Origin: Fimbriimonadaceae bacterium
GTDB taxonomy: Bacteria; Armatimonadota; Fimbriimonadia; Fimbriimonadales; Fimbriimonadaceae
Direction: 5' to 3'
Length of the DNA stretch: 64,000 bases
NCBI GenBank assembly: GCA_019454145.1
Contig: CP075366.1
Span: 1,529,564 to 1,593,563 of the forward strand
Position numbers and translations under genes: made by a program. Of the stretch, positions 1 to 8,542 are shown piece by piece. Each line of letters starts with the position of its first letter. Position 1 is the first letter of the stretch. A model generated the notes under the pieces. It made no database searches. It saw nothing but the letters and a program-made list of their open reading frames with translations, and was not told the DNA's origin.

Positions 1-82
1 CTGCCATTGCGAGCGCAACAACAACCATGCCTCTCGCCGCCCCAGCTTTAGAAACGCTTTGTGGAAGTAAGTTTAATTTCAT
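1..82 (-). CDS. pilN: PilN, type IV pilus inner-membrane assembly protein (N-terminal fragment)
   Basis: Only the first 27 codons lie in the window. The protein begins MKLNLLPQS. The NLLP motif near the start is the short cytoplasmic segment of PilN that docks into the groove of PilM, and a hydrophobic Val/Ala-rich membrane segment begins at about residue 19. The start is supported by a purine-rich AAGAGAAG site directly before ATG. It lies 15 bases downstream of the pilM stop, so the two are co-transcribed. The motif plus the pilM neighbour make the call fairly safe, but most of the protein is off the edge. Confidence 0.8.
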   Translation of the reverse strand, partial: MKLNLLPQSVSKAGAARGMVVVALAMA

Positions 83-97
83 CTTCTCTTTAGGCCC

Positions 98-1282
98 TTA
101 GAAGCAAATATGCATCCCGTTACCAATTGCCACGGCAAACTCCTGTCGATCTTGCTCGATCATTCCAGGATCACCTTTTTTCAAACTCATTGAGATGTTC
201 TTCATAGGGTCGAACATCTGCACATCAACGCCCAACGCAGATTTCAGGAAGTTATCCAAGTTTTTCATCTGGGACGAACCTCCAGTGAGATAAATCACAT
301 CAACGTCTCCGCCTTTATTCTTGAAATAATCTACTGATCGGCGAATTTCAGAAACCAACTCATCCAAAGCCGCCGATACCGCGGAGTAAAGCGGACTTCC
401 GGAAGATGGAACCGGGGCAGTTTCTGCCACTGGCTCGCTGGCTTGAGTCGCTTCACTTGGATCAGCGAACGGATTGTATGACTGAACCGGGGCAGCCGCT
501 CCGAACGGGTTAAAAGCACCAGTTGCTGCAACAGCGTTATCAGGCAAAGAAAGCTGATCTTTCTTCATCGTTTCTGCATCGGAAAGCGAAACCCCTTGTG
601 CATCCGCGATTGCTTGCGTAAACATAAGGCCGCCCACGGGAACTTGCCGAGCCATCAGCAACCGTTCATCTTTGTAGATGTTAATGGAAGTTGTTTTATG
701 ACCGAGCTCTGCCACACAAACTGTTTTGCCTGCCAGTTCGTTTCCGTAGCTGACTGCCACTGATCGTAGAAGTCCAAGCGGCTCTACATCCAGAGCGGCA
801 GGTTTTCTGCCCGCTTTCTTTAAAATTTGAACGTGGGTTTCAACGCTGGAATGAGTTGCCATCGCCATGACAACATCTACGTTTTGCGCCGCAGGATCAA
901 TCAGCGGATACGACTTGAAATCTGTTTCTACAGTGCTTTCCGCAAATGGAATATTGCGAGTGAACTCCCACGCCATGTGGTCTTTGAGTTCAGATTCGCT
1001 CATATTAGGAACTTCCAATTGTCGAACTAATACGGAACCTTGACCGGAAAGCGAGCTCACTGCATCCGGGGCAGAAGCACCGGATTCCATAATCGCTTGC
1101 TTGACCGCAACTGCGACTGCCTCAGGATCATTGATTCCAACGTGATCAACGGCTCCTTCTGGAGTTGGGGCAATCCCCAAAGCAGTGATAACGGGCTGAT
1201 TGCCCTGAAGTCGAATTTCTGCAACCTTGACCGATTGACTCCCGACATCAACTCCCAAAACGCTGTTTAACCTTTTCGCCAT
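98..1282 (-). CDS. pilM: PilM, actin-like ATPase of the type IV pilus assembly platform
   Basis: Cytoplasmic actin-fold ATPase that links the PilB motor to the PilN/PilO membrane platform. Visible motifs are the phosphate-1 loop LGVDVGSQSVKVAEI (residues about 7-21), a second nucleotide loop around AELGHKTTSINIY (about 190) and the adenosine-type motif YLTGGSSQMKN (about 330). Residues about 250-300 carry an unusual Ala/Pro/Ser-rich insertion with NPFG and NPFA repeats that I do not know from typical PilM. A longer frame starts at 1324, but ATG at 1282 gives the usual MAKRLNSVLGVDVG start. A TTTACA/GGTAAT promoter-like pair lies just upstream, after the terminator of the giant-protein operon. 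pilN follows. Family call is sure; the insertion is odd but in frame. Confidence 0.93.
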   Translation of the reverse strand: MAKRLNSVLGVDVGSQSVKVAEIRLQGNQPVITALGIAPTPEGAVDHVGINDPEAVAVAVKQAIMESGASAPDAVSSLSGQGSVLVRQLEVPNMSESELKDHMAWEFTRNIPFAESTVETDFKSYPLIDPAAQNVDVVMAMATHSSVETHVQILKKAGRKPAALDVEPLGLLRSVAVSYGNELAGKTVCVAELGHKTTSINIYKDERLLMARQVPVGGLMFTQAIADAQGVSLSDAETMKKDQLSLPDNAVAATGAFNPFGAAAPVQSYNPFADPSEATQASEPVAETAPVPSSGSPLYSAVSAALDELVSEIRRSVDYFKNKGGDVDVIYLTGGSSQMKNLDNFLKSALGVDVQMFDPMKNISMSLKKGDPGMIEQDRQEFAVAIGNGMHICF

Positions 1283-1315
1283 GCGGATTACCCGTATTCC
1301 CAGTAAGCGTGTAAA
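1283..1315 (-). promoter_or_regulatory. Putative promoter of pilM-pilN
   Basis: On the minus strand TTTACA (1315-1310) and GGTAAT (1292-1287) are separated by exactly 17 bases. The -10-like box ends only 4 bases before the pilM ATG, which has no clear Shine-Dalgarno, so a leaderless or near-leaderless transcript is likely. It sits downstream of the terminator at 1403-1446, where pilM needs its own promoter. Confidence 0.45.
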
Positions 1316-1402
1316 TGTTAGCATTACACACTCGCCAGAGTCAACACATAAGCCCAGTGTTGACGATAAAACTGACGCATTCCATCATGCCGATGGTTAC
1401 AT

Positions 1403-1446
1403 TCAAAAAGTAAACGAGCCGCTAGTTTTTCAACTAGCGGCTCGTT
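1403..1446 (-). terminator. Rho-independent terminator of the giant-protein/pseudopilin operon
   Basis: Perfect 15-bp inverted repeat (1413-1427 and 1432-1446) around a 4-base loop. On the minus strand it is followed by a T-rich tract (TTTACTTTTT). It lies 26 bases beyond the stop of the 2,355-aa protein and before pilM, so it ends the pseudopilin/propeller transcript. Confidence 0.85.
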
Positions 1447-1471
1447 ATTCCGAGCAAGTTGCTATCGAACC

Positions 1472-4400
1472 TTATGGTCTTCGCAAACTTGCGGTTGTTT
1501 TAGGAGCCAACGTTTGGAAGTAAACGTCGGGAGCACCAGTTCTGGAACTGCTCCAGATCATCCAAAGCAACGGCGGTCGCCGATTGTTTGTAAACGGATC
1601 GTTTGGATTGATACGATCAAGGCTCATAAAGAAGTCACCTTCTCGACCAACCTGCTCAATCGGAACGACCTGCTCGCCAGTTTCGTGAACCAATCCAACG
1701 CGCTCGGTTCGCACGATGTTCGTGAGCAGATTTCCGTTCACATCCACACCGTCGTATCGAATTTGAATTCTAACACCTTCAAATTCAGCCGGAATGAATA
1801 GCTTGCCGGAAGCTGGGTCAACCTGAACAAAGATGTTCGGAAGAGCAGGATTCGGCGGATCACCCGGAAGTGGTGGTTGAACCGTTACTGTGAGATTTCG
1901 AGGAGTTCCGTTTGGTGCAATTGCAACCGGAGTTGGCAAGTAGACACCGAACCGCATTGAACTCATCACTGGTCGAGCCGCCGCCGCTCCATCACCTGAC
2001 GTTCGATTGAACGCGAGATAGAACCGATCTTGTCGGACTGGGAATGGTGATCCCAATGCAGCACCGTTTCCGTCGTACCAGAAATTCACATCTTCGATAA
2101 GTGCACGTTCAGCAAGAACTGGGTCGAGATAGACACCAAGCATCCGGTCATCGTACACAGCCGATGCGCCACGATAGTTTGCCCCGGTGCTGGTGTTGCT
2201 TCGAGCGATTCGTTCTCCACCAGGTGAGAGTGCATTGCCTACGTTGAAAGCACCTTGTGCTCCGCTTACTCGCACAAATCGTGGTGAGTAGGTTGCAAAG
2301 ATTTGCGCTCCTCGACCAAGAATTGTTCCACTCAAGCGAACCGATCCACGGAGAGCGTCAATATAGATTTTTCCGCCACGGGTTCCTTCAAACACCATTT
2401 CTCGGGTGGTGCGGTCAACGACGCGAGTTCGTCGGTCGGCTACCGTTGTATTTCTAATCAACGATTCAAGTTGACCAGTTACCGGGTTTAGAACCGTGAG
2501 TTCCAGTTGATCTACATCATCTGGCCCCATTGCCCAGTGAACGCCTGGAGTCCAATAGACACCAGTCGTCGAATCGTATTCCAATCGATCAAGTCGATCT
2601 TCAAAGATTCGCCACGCTGCATTTGGAACAAGCTGACCGCCGCGATTAGCAGAAAGTTCGCCCATGAATCCTTCAGCATTGGTTCGGCCTCGAACCTGAC
2701 CAGTGAAGAACACCGTGATCGCTGCACCAGTAGATCCGGCAACCGCAGTTGATTGAGTCCGCAGAAGCGCGGTTGGTGCACCAACTTCTTCAAAGTTAGC
2801 CGCTAATCCAAGGCTTTGGGCTTGCGACCATGTGGTTCCGTTGAAGCTTGCACCATACAGCTCGGCTCGACCAGAAGACTGGGCGGTGTAGAACACACTT
2901 GCGCCAGTTCCGTTTTGAACCAAAGATGGCCTACCTTTCTTCGATGTTGGATCATCGGCGATTGGGAAGATTCCGTTCAATGGGCCAGTGTTGTTGCGCG
3001 TTGTCGTGGTGCCAAAGTTGAGGTTGGCGATCATGACTTGGCTGAGAGAAACGGGTTTGCCGGAGCGGTCAAGTTTCGTCGTTTCACCAACAAATGCCAT
3101 GTACCGATCAGCAAAAGTTGGACGGCTTGGGCTTGCTGGCGCCAGTGGATTGATGAATCCTTGGGCCGCAAATGTTGGGTAGAAGAACCTTGCTGCGCTT
3201 GGATCAAGTGGAGCTTGAAGTGCCTCACCAGTTTGTAGAGCAAACCAGTTATTCCATTCGTTGCCAATTGGCAGTTGACCAGCAGTATGGAGCCATGTTG
3301 GATCACCTGCACCTGCAGATGTCCATGCGGTCAGATCGCGAAGCGGATTGCTTCCAACGCCTCCAGCTAAACCAGTGCTCGACATATTGGCGAAGTAAAT
3401 TCTCCAAACATCTTGGTTTGCAACATCCAGCTGATTTCGTCCGCGAGCTAGGAAGTCAGGATTGTTTCCTGCATCTAAGCGGTTGGAACTCCACGCGGTG
3501 AATAAGTTGCCTTGTGCATCTCGTGAGATAGATGGTTGGCGGTTAGACCATTCCATACCAGGATCAGCCGGGACGATGTTCTCGAGCAAGTTACTGCTCT
3601 TTGCCGTTGACCGGTTGGTCAAGCGGGTTTCCCGAACATTGAACTTCAGGGTGAAACCTGGATCAGCAAATGATTCTGGATTGAACGACAAACCAGTTGA
3701 GTAGTAACCCAACGTTGGCACGTTCGGGTCAACGTTTGTGCCAGGAACATCTTCGAATGGGAAGACTGGTCGCACATAACTACCAACAGGAGCACCGATC
3801 GGAATTGCTACCCCGACGTACGGATCCGCATCTGGGAAGTTAGCAATGTCTGCAATGAGCGTGCCTGAATTGACGTTCAGATTGCTGTTTTGTCGCCGAC
3901 GAGGGTTCGTCTTCAATCGCGAAGGCGCAGGATCACCTGGCCGTGGTTTTTGAAGGAAGACTTGACCACTTGGATCCACTCCAGCCCGGAATATTGGGCT
4001 GAGTTGCGGGTCCAGATCGCTAAACATGGTTGTGGAACCATCCAGCCATCCCAACTCATGGTCTGCACCAGCGTAGAGTTCAAGTGGGCGTTCTACTTGG
4101 CTTCCACCATTGATGACACCAAATCGCTTGCTCAAGCGAACGTTCAACAAGTTCACGTTTCCTTCGTTAAGAACAGAGAACTGTTGGAACTGTGGATTTG
4201 CACCCATAAACGCAGTGTTAAACGGTCCAAACAGGTTATTAGCCCATGGATTGTTTGGTGCGCCAGTGCTTGGATCGAACATTCCACCGCCCGCAGGAGT
4301 TGAACCCAGATCAACGGTTTTTGTATCCGTATTGAGCCGGACATCCGCAGCAACATTGGCACCGAGGGTGAAGCCCCGTGCAGCATCATTAATGTCGTAT

Positions 4401-7400
4401 CCAGTTTTTCCTTGATCGACATAGATGATGTTGCTTGCAGCATATCCCGAAGTTCTAGAACCATTTGCAGTTGCCGCTGGTTGATAACGCGGAATGTTCA
4501 ACGAAATCGCGAATGGCGTATTGGACAATGTTCTGGAAAGTCCAGCTTCGTATGCTGCGACCGAACTTGAGTAGGTTGTGCGATCAACATTGAGCGGTGG
4601 GTTCAGCGAGACTCCGTTGAAGAGCGGATTTTGGCTGGTACCACGGAGGCTCTTAGTGATTTGCATTCCACTTCGGCGCAAATCTGGATAATCCAAGCTC
4701 AGGTTTGGATACTGGTTTGGAAAATCTTCAAATCCATTAGCGTAAGCAGGAAGTTGATTCGCAATACCAGCTTGCGTCGCGTTAGTGGGAGCAAAGTTAC
4801 TGTTGGGTTGCCAGCTCAGGTCACTGTTACGAACTTGTACACCTTGTAGACCTCGGTTGTTTTGGAGGATCATGGCGGATCTATCGTAGACCTGCATATC
4901 GGTTTTCCCGACCGAACCATGGGCCACTGGGTCAACTCCACCATTGGTTGTACTGAGCCATGCGCCTGGCACTGCCTCGGTCAGAGGCGCAGGCGCGATA
5001 AATCCTGTTGTCCACTTGTTGTACGGAGTAGCCACAGCCGTAGAAATTCCCGGAGGCAATGTTCCTGTAACCAGCGGATCGGCCGGATTTATGGTTAAAC
5101 CAGCACTGTTCGTGCCGCCACCAGGATTGGTAAAGGCAATTCCTAGCGGGTTAGCAATGCGAATATCCACAAGTGGATCAGATGCCGATTGCCGCGGATG
5201 AACACCCACGCCGTTAACTCGCCCGATCCGAGCACTGACTTCAACGGTCACTTGCACTGGCCCAACTGCGTTTTGACCAGTTGGAAGCAATGGGATTCCA
5301 ATAAGTGCAACCCCACCTTCATCAGGAGATGGCGCACCAGTTACATCACGCACCTGGGTTACCAATGGACGAGTTGAATTCGTTCCGCCAGACAAGGTAG
5401 CAGCGATGTAATAGCCAGCCGAAGACGTTACTGTCGTTTCCGGGATATTCATTACCGCCAGATAGACAGATTCGCCGTAATCAAAATGCCTTCTGTTCAT
5501 TGGAGCAGAAGTCTTGATGTTATCAAGCATTGCCCAAGTCAGCGTGCCAGCTTGAGCCGCATTTGTCAGGGTTCGATATTGATCTAGCGAAAGGACAAGC
5601 ACGTCATCTTGCTGAATCAATCCATTCAGAACAGCCTGATTCGGATCGTTAGGAGTCGCTGTTTGACGTCCTGGCGGAATTCCTGGTGTGATTGGAGGAA
5701 CCGAGTTTGAATCGTCTTCACTTGAAAACGCGTACAGCAGTCCGTCACCGTCAGTGGTGTACAAATGGGTGCGGTTTGCAAGCAATCCAGCCGCATTTGG
5801 CCAGCCACCGACCGCGATACCCGATACTTGGTTGCCGTTGCTTTCAACGTAGTAACCCCAGTTGATGCGGCTTCCGTTGATGTTGGTTGTCCCGTCGGCA
5901 TAGAATCCGAGCAAAGCACCACTGGTTGCGGCAACGAGGACAGTTGGAATATCGTCAACAATCGCCGAACCAATGCCGTTGTACGTGCGCATATAGGCAA
6001 AACTCAAGTTAGCAACTGAAGCGCTAGGCACGCTCAATTCTTCCCATTGAACGTTTCCTGTCGCCGCATTGATGCTTGTGATGTAGCCGACGTTATCGAC
6101 GAAGTACAGAGAATCGTTAGCAACGATGGGTGCATTGACTGCAACTGGCGCGGCACTTCCAAAAAGGCCGAACGGAGTCACGCCATCTTGACGCGTATCT
6201 CTCGTCCACGCGACGTTGGCAACGCCAGCGGTACCTGCATCTTCAACCAAGGAGTGAATCACGCCTTCAGTTGGAGCCGCAATGTTAGCCGCCGCGAAAG
6301 TAATTTGACCAAACGCGACAACTGGAGTCATTTCCAAAGCGCCCAGATTGTTACCGAACGCTGGATATTCCCAGGTCATTGTTGTCGTCTTGCTTGCAGC
6401 ATTGCCTGCGGCATCAAGGGCATAGACCTTACCGTTGCTGTCTGGCACGATAATGTGCGGAGTGCCACCAAAATTGGCCAAAGCAATAGAACCTTTGATT
6501 GGGCCAACACCAGGTTGCATAGGCACTAACGGGTTAGTTGGATTAAAGTCATCTGGCCAAGTCCATCGTCGGCGAGTGGTTCCATCGCCGCGACCTTGCA
6601 TTTCCAGACAGTAGACCTTTCCATTGTCCGAACCGATATAGAGCAGGTCAACTCCACCAACATTGGTGACTAGAGCTGAGCTCAAATTAAACTTGGTTGG
6701 ATTTTCGGTAATTCCGTAATCTTCAGTCGGATCGTCATTTGGATCGTTGGCGACATCTTCGCTTGGATATGTCCAAAGAACATGTTGCTGTGAAGCAGTG
6801 GCATCGTTACCGTGAGCTTCCATGGCTGTAATCGAGCCATTTTCGCGAGCAACCACTAACACATCTCGGGTGGTTGTTCCCGTTCCTGGATTAACATCGG
6901 CGACCGTCAGAACTGGCGTGCTTGTGATTCCAAGATCAGCATCTCCCACAAATCGGACAGCATCTGCATAAACATCGCGACCATCCACGACATCTTGGGC
7001 GGAACCTTGGTTAAGAACTCGAACGCTGAGAGGAGCAGCTTGTGAATGGGTATAGCCATCTTCTAGCTGGTTTGGCAAACGAACCCAGTTGTTGAGAACA
7101 GACTGATTGATCGTTCGAGTAGCTACAACTGTGCCACCTTGAAGAATTTCGTAAGTAACATTTGTGGCTAGGGCAGTATTCGGGTCGTTATTAGGCAGAT
7201 AAACTTCGATGAAGTATTTGCCTTCATTTGCTACCGGATTCCAAGTAACAAAGCTACTTGTTGCTCCGACCGCAGGAGTAATTGTGTAGTTTGGACCGCG
7301 TGAACTGAATGTATTGTCATCAATAAATCCAGCACCGATGGTCGTACCTGCACTTAGGTTATCTGCTTGGCGGAATACCAGATACCGCGGATAGTTAGGG

Positions 7401-8539
7401 TTTGGTGCGCCAAGAACCCAGTTTTGCCGATCAACCGCATATCGGTCGGATTCAGCCTGGGTTAAGTCGAGCGGACGGGTTGCCGGCCAACTCCAAACCA
7501 TGTTTCGTCGTAGAGGCGTAAACGCATCCACCATCTCGCCATTGTGGGTAAACGATGTGACGGTTCCAAATCGGATTTCTTTATTGAGCGCACCGAAGAA
7601 GGCATCTTCGTTTCTGCTACTAAACACACGTTGATCAGAAACGACACCAAAAGTTGGTGCATCCAATGGAGCCTGAGTGAGCTGGCCCACAACTGGAGTT
7701 GCAATAGAATTGGCAACCCCTCGCGGCGAGCGAGAAACTGCTTGAACCGCGTCAGCATAGACGATGTCAGTTCCTGGTTGATCAAGTGGATCAATTTGAG
7801 TACCGAAATCATTTCGTCTGATGACGTTGTAAAGAGTGACCCGAATGTTTCCGCCAGCCATCGCTTCAAACGGTAATCCATCAGCTAATTCCGCGTAACC
7901 ACCGGCGGCGTTGAACAAATCAAGCCAGTAAAAATCGGTTCCTGTATTGCTTTGAACTGAATACAGCTGATAGTGAGGAGTAAATCTTAAATCGTCTACG
8001 CCCAACGGATTGACATTCGTCGGACCAGTTGGCACGTTGACTTCAACCGTGTACTCAGAGCCTGCGATCAGCCCGGTAAGGTTCCATGTGAAAGATGCCG
8101 TTGCACCTGCCGAAGGGTCTGGATCTGAGATTCCTCCCGCCGTGGTTGTCAACGCATAGAGATAGGGGGCTTCGGTTGCAGAATTGATCACATATCCCTG
8201 GGCCAGGAATGGATTTGCTCCGACACCAAACGGGGACGGATTATCCCACGTCCCAGTCAATATGTTTGCATTGAGACTTGGATTATCAACTTCGGTTCCC
8301 GCTTCAAAGATAGGATCCCACCAGCGTAGGAAGCCGCGACCAGCATTGTTCCAAACGTTTTCTGCTACTGCAGTTGAAGGCTGAATGCTTGCACGACCAG
8401 TGCGCTCGTTTGTTCCATGGAACGAACGAAAATCTTGGGCAAAGGCAGGAACGGCAATAATTGCCGCTACCACCATTAAAAGGCCCAAACCCAATCGGTC
8501 ACGATTCATGCGGGTTTTTTCCACTCCAGACTGCTTCAT
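1472..8539 (-). CDS. Giant secreted beta-propeller protein (2,355 aa), candidate PilY1-like pilus tip protein
   Basis: A Sec signal peptide is visible: basic N-terminus, hydrophobic LGLLMVVAAIIAV, then AFA-Q cleavage at about residue 34. It is followed by two golvesin/xly-like domains (about 150-260 and 430-530), each ending in a YADAV motif. A PQQ/WD-type propeller spans about 580-940, with repeated 'LYIGSDNGKVYCLE'-like strands. A long region of unknown fold follows, and BNR/TolB-like segments (TAWSSNR, YTAQSSGR, IWSSSRTG) run from about 1660 to the end. A start at codon 11 is also possible; ATG 8539 is kept because GGAGAGG lies before it, overlapping the end of the upstream gene. It is last in the operon after minor pseudopilins and the 1,600-aa protein, which suggests a surface or pilus-tip adhesin role. 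That role is inference; export and the propeller are well supported. Confidence 0.75.
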   Translation of the reverse strand: MKQSGVEKTRMNRDRLGLGLLMVVAAIIAVPAFAQDFRSFHGTNERTGRASIQPSTAVAENVWNNAGRGFLRWWDPIFEAGTEVDNPSLNANILTGTWDNPSPFGVGANPFLAQGYVINSATEAPYLYALTTTAGGISDPDPSAGATASFTWNLTGLIAGSEYTVEVNVPTGPTNVNPLGVDDLRFTPHYQLYSVQSNTGTDFYWLDLFNAAGGYAELADGLPFEAMAGGNIRVTLYNVIRRNDFGTQIDPLDQPGTDIVYADAVQAVSRSPRGVANSIATPVVGQLTQAPLDAPTFGVVSDQRVFSSRNEDAFFGALNKEIRFGTVTSFTHNGEMVDAFTPLRRNMVWSWPATRPLDLTQAESDRYAVDRQNWVLGAPNPNYPRYLVFRQADNLSAGTTIGAGFIDDNTFSSRGPNYTITPAVGATSSFVTWNPVANEGKYFIEVYLPNNDPNTALATNVTYEILQGGTVVATRTINQSVLNNWVRLPNQLEDGYTHSQAAPLSVRVLNQGSAQDVVDGRDVYADAVRFVGDADLGITSTPVLTVADVNPGTGTTTRDVLVVARENGSITAMEAHGNDATASQQHVLWTYPSEDVANDPNDDPTEDYGITENPTKFNLSSALVTNVGGVDLLYIGSDNGKVYCLEMQGRGDGTTRRRWTWPDDFNPTNPLVPMQPGVGPIKGSIALANFGGTPHIIVPDSNGKVYALDAAGNAASKTTTMTWEYPAFGNNLGALEMTPVVAFGQITFAAANIAAPTEGVIHSLVEDAGTAGVANVAWTRDTRQDGVTPFGLFGSAAPVAVNAPIVANDSLYFVDNVGYITSINAATGNVQWEELSVPSASVANLSFAYMRTYNGIGSAIVDDIPTVLVAATSGALLGFYADGTTNINGSRINWGYYVESNGNQVSGIAVGGWPNAAGLLANRTHLYTTDGDGLLYAFSSEDDSNSVPPITPGIPPGRQTATPNDPNQAVLNGLIQQDDVLVLSLDQYRTLTNAAQAGTLTWAMLDNIKTSAPMNRRHFDYGESVYLAVMNIPETTVTSSAGYYIAATLSGGTNSTRPLVTQVRDVTGAPSPDEGGVALIGIPLLPTGQNAVGPVQVTVEVSARIGRVNGVGVHPRQSASDPLVDIRIANPLGIAFTNPGGGTNSAGLTINPADPLVTGTLPPGISTAVATPYNKWTTGFIAPAPLTEAVPGAWLSTTNGGVDPVAHGSVGKTDMQVYDRSAMILQNNRGLQGVQVRNSDLSWQPNSNFAPTNATQAGIANQLPAYANGFEDFPNQYPNLSLDYPDLRRSGMQITKSLRGTSQNPLFNGVSLNPPLNVDRTTYSSSVAAYEAGLSRTLSNTPFAISLNIPRYQPAATANGSRTSGYAASNIIYVDQGKTGYDINDAARGFTLGANVAADVRLNTDTKTVDLGSTPAGGGMFDPSTGAPNNPWANNLFGPFNTAFMGANPQFQQFSVLNEGNVNLLNVRLSKRFGVINGGSQVERPLELYAGADHELGWLDGSTTMFSDLDPQLSPIFRAGVDPSGQVFLQKPRPGDPAPSRLKTNPRRRQNSNLNVNSGTLIADIANFPDADPYVGVAIPIGAPVGSYVRPVFPFEDVPGTNVDPNVPTLGYYSTGLSFNPESFADPGFTLKFNVRETRLTNRSTAKSSNLLENIVPADPGMEWSNRQPSISRDAQGNLFTAWSSNRLDAGNNPDFLARGRNQLDVANQDVWRIYFANMSSTGLAGGVGSNPLRDLTAWTSAGAGDPTWLHTAGQLPIGNEWNNWFALQTGEALQAPLDPSAARFFYPTFAAQGFINPLAPASPSRPTFADRYMAFVGETTKLDRSGKPVSLSQVMIANLNFGTTTTRNNTGPLNGIFPIADDPTSKKGRPSLVQNGTGASVFYTAQSSGRAELYGASFNGTTWSQAQSLGLAANFEEVGAPTALLRTQSTAVAGSTGAAITVFFTGQVRGRTNAEGFMGELSANRGGQLVPNAAWRIFEDRLDRLEYDSTTGVYWTPGVHWAMGPDDVDQLELTVLNPVTGQLESLIRNTTVADRRTRVVDRTTREMVFEGTRGGKIYIDALRGSVRLSGTILGRGAQIFATYSPRFVRVSGAQGAFNVGNALSPGGERIARSNTSTGANYRGASAVYDDRMLGVYLDPVLAERALIEDVNFWYDGNGAALGSPFPVRQDRFYLAFNRTSGDGAAAARPVMSSMRFGVYLPTPVAIAPNGTPRNLTVTVQPPLPGDPPNPALPNIFVQVDPASGKLFIPAEFEGVRIQIRYDGVDVNGNLLTNIVRTERVGLVHETGEQVVPIEQVGREGDFFMSLDRINPNDPFTNNRRPPLLWMIWSSSRTGAPDVYFQTLAPKTTASLRRP

Positions 8540-8542
8540 TGC

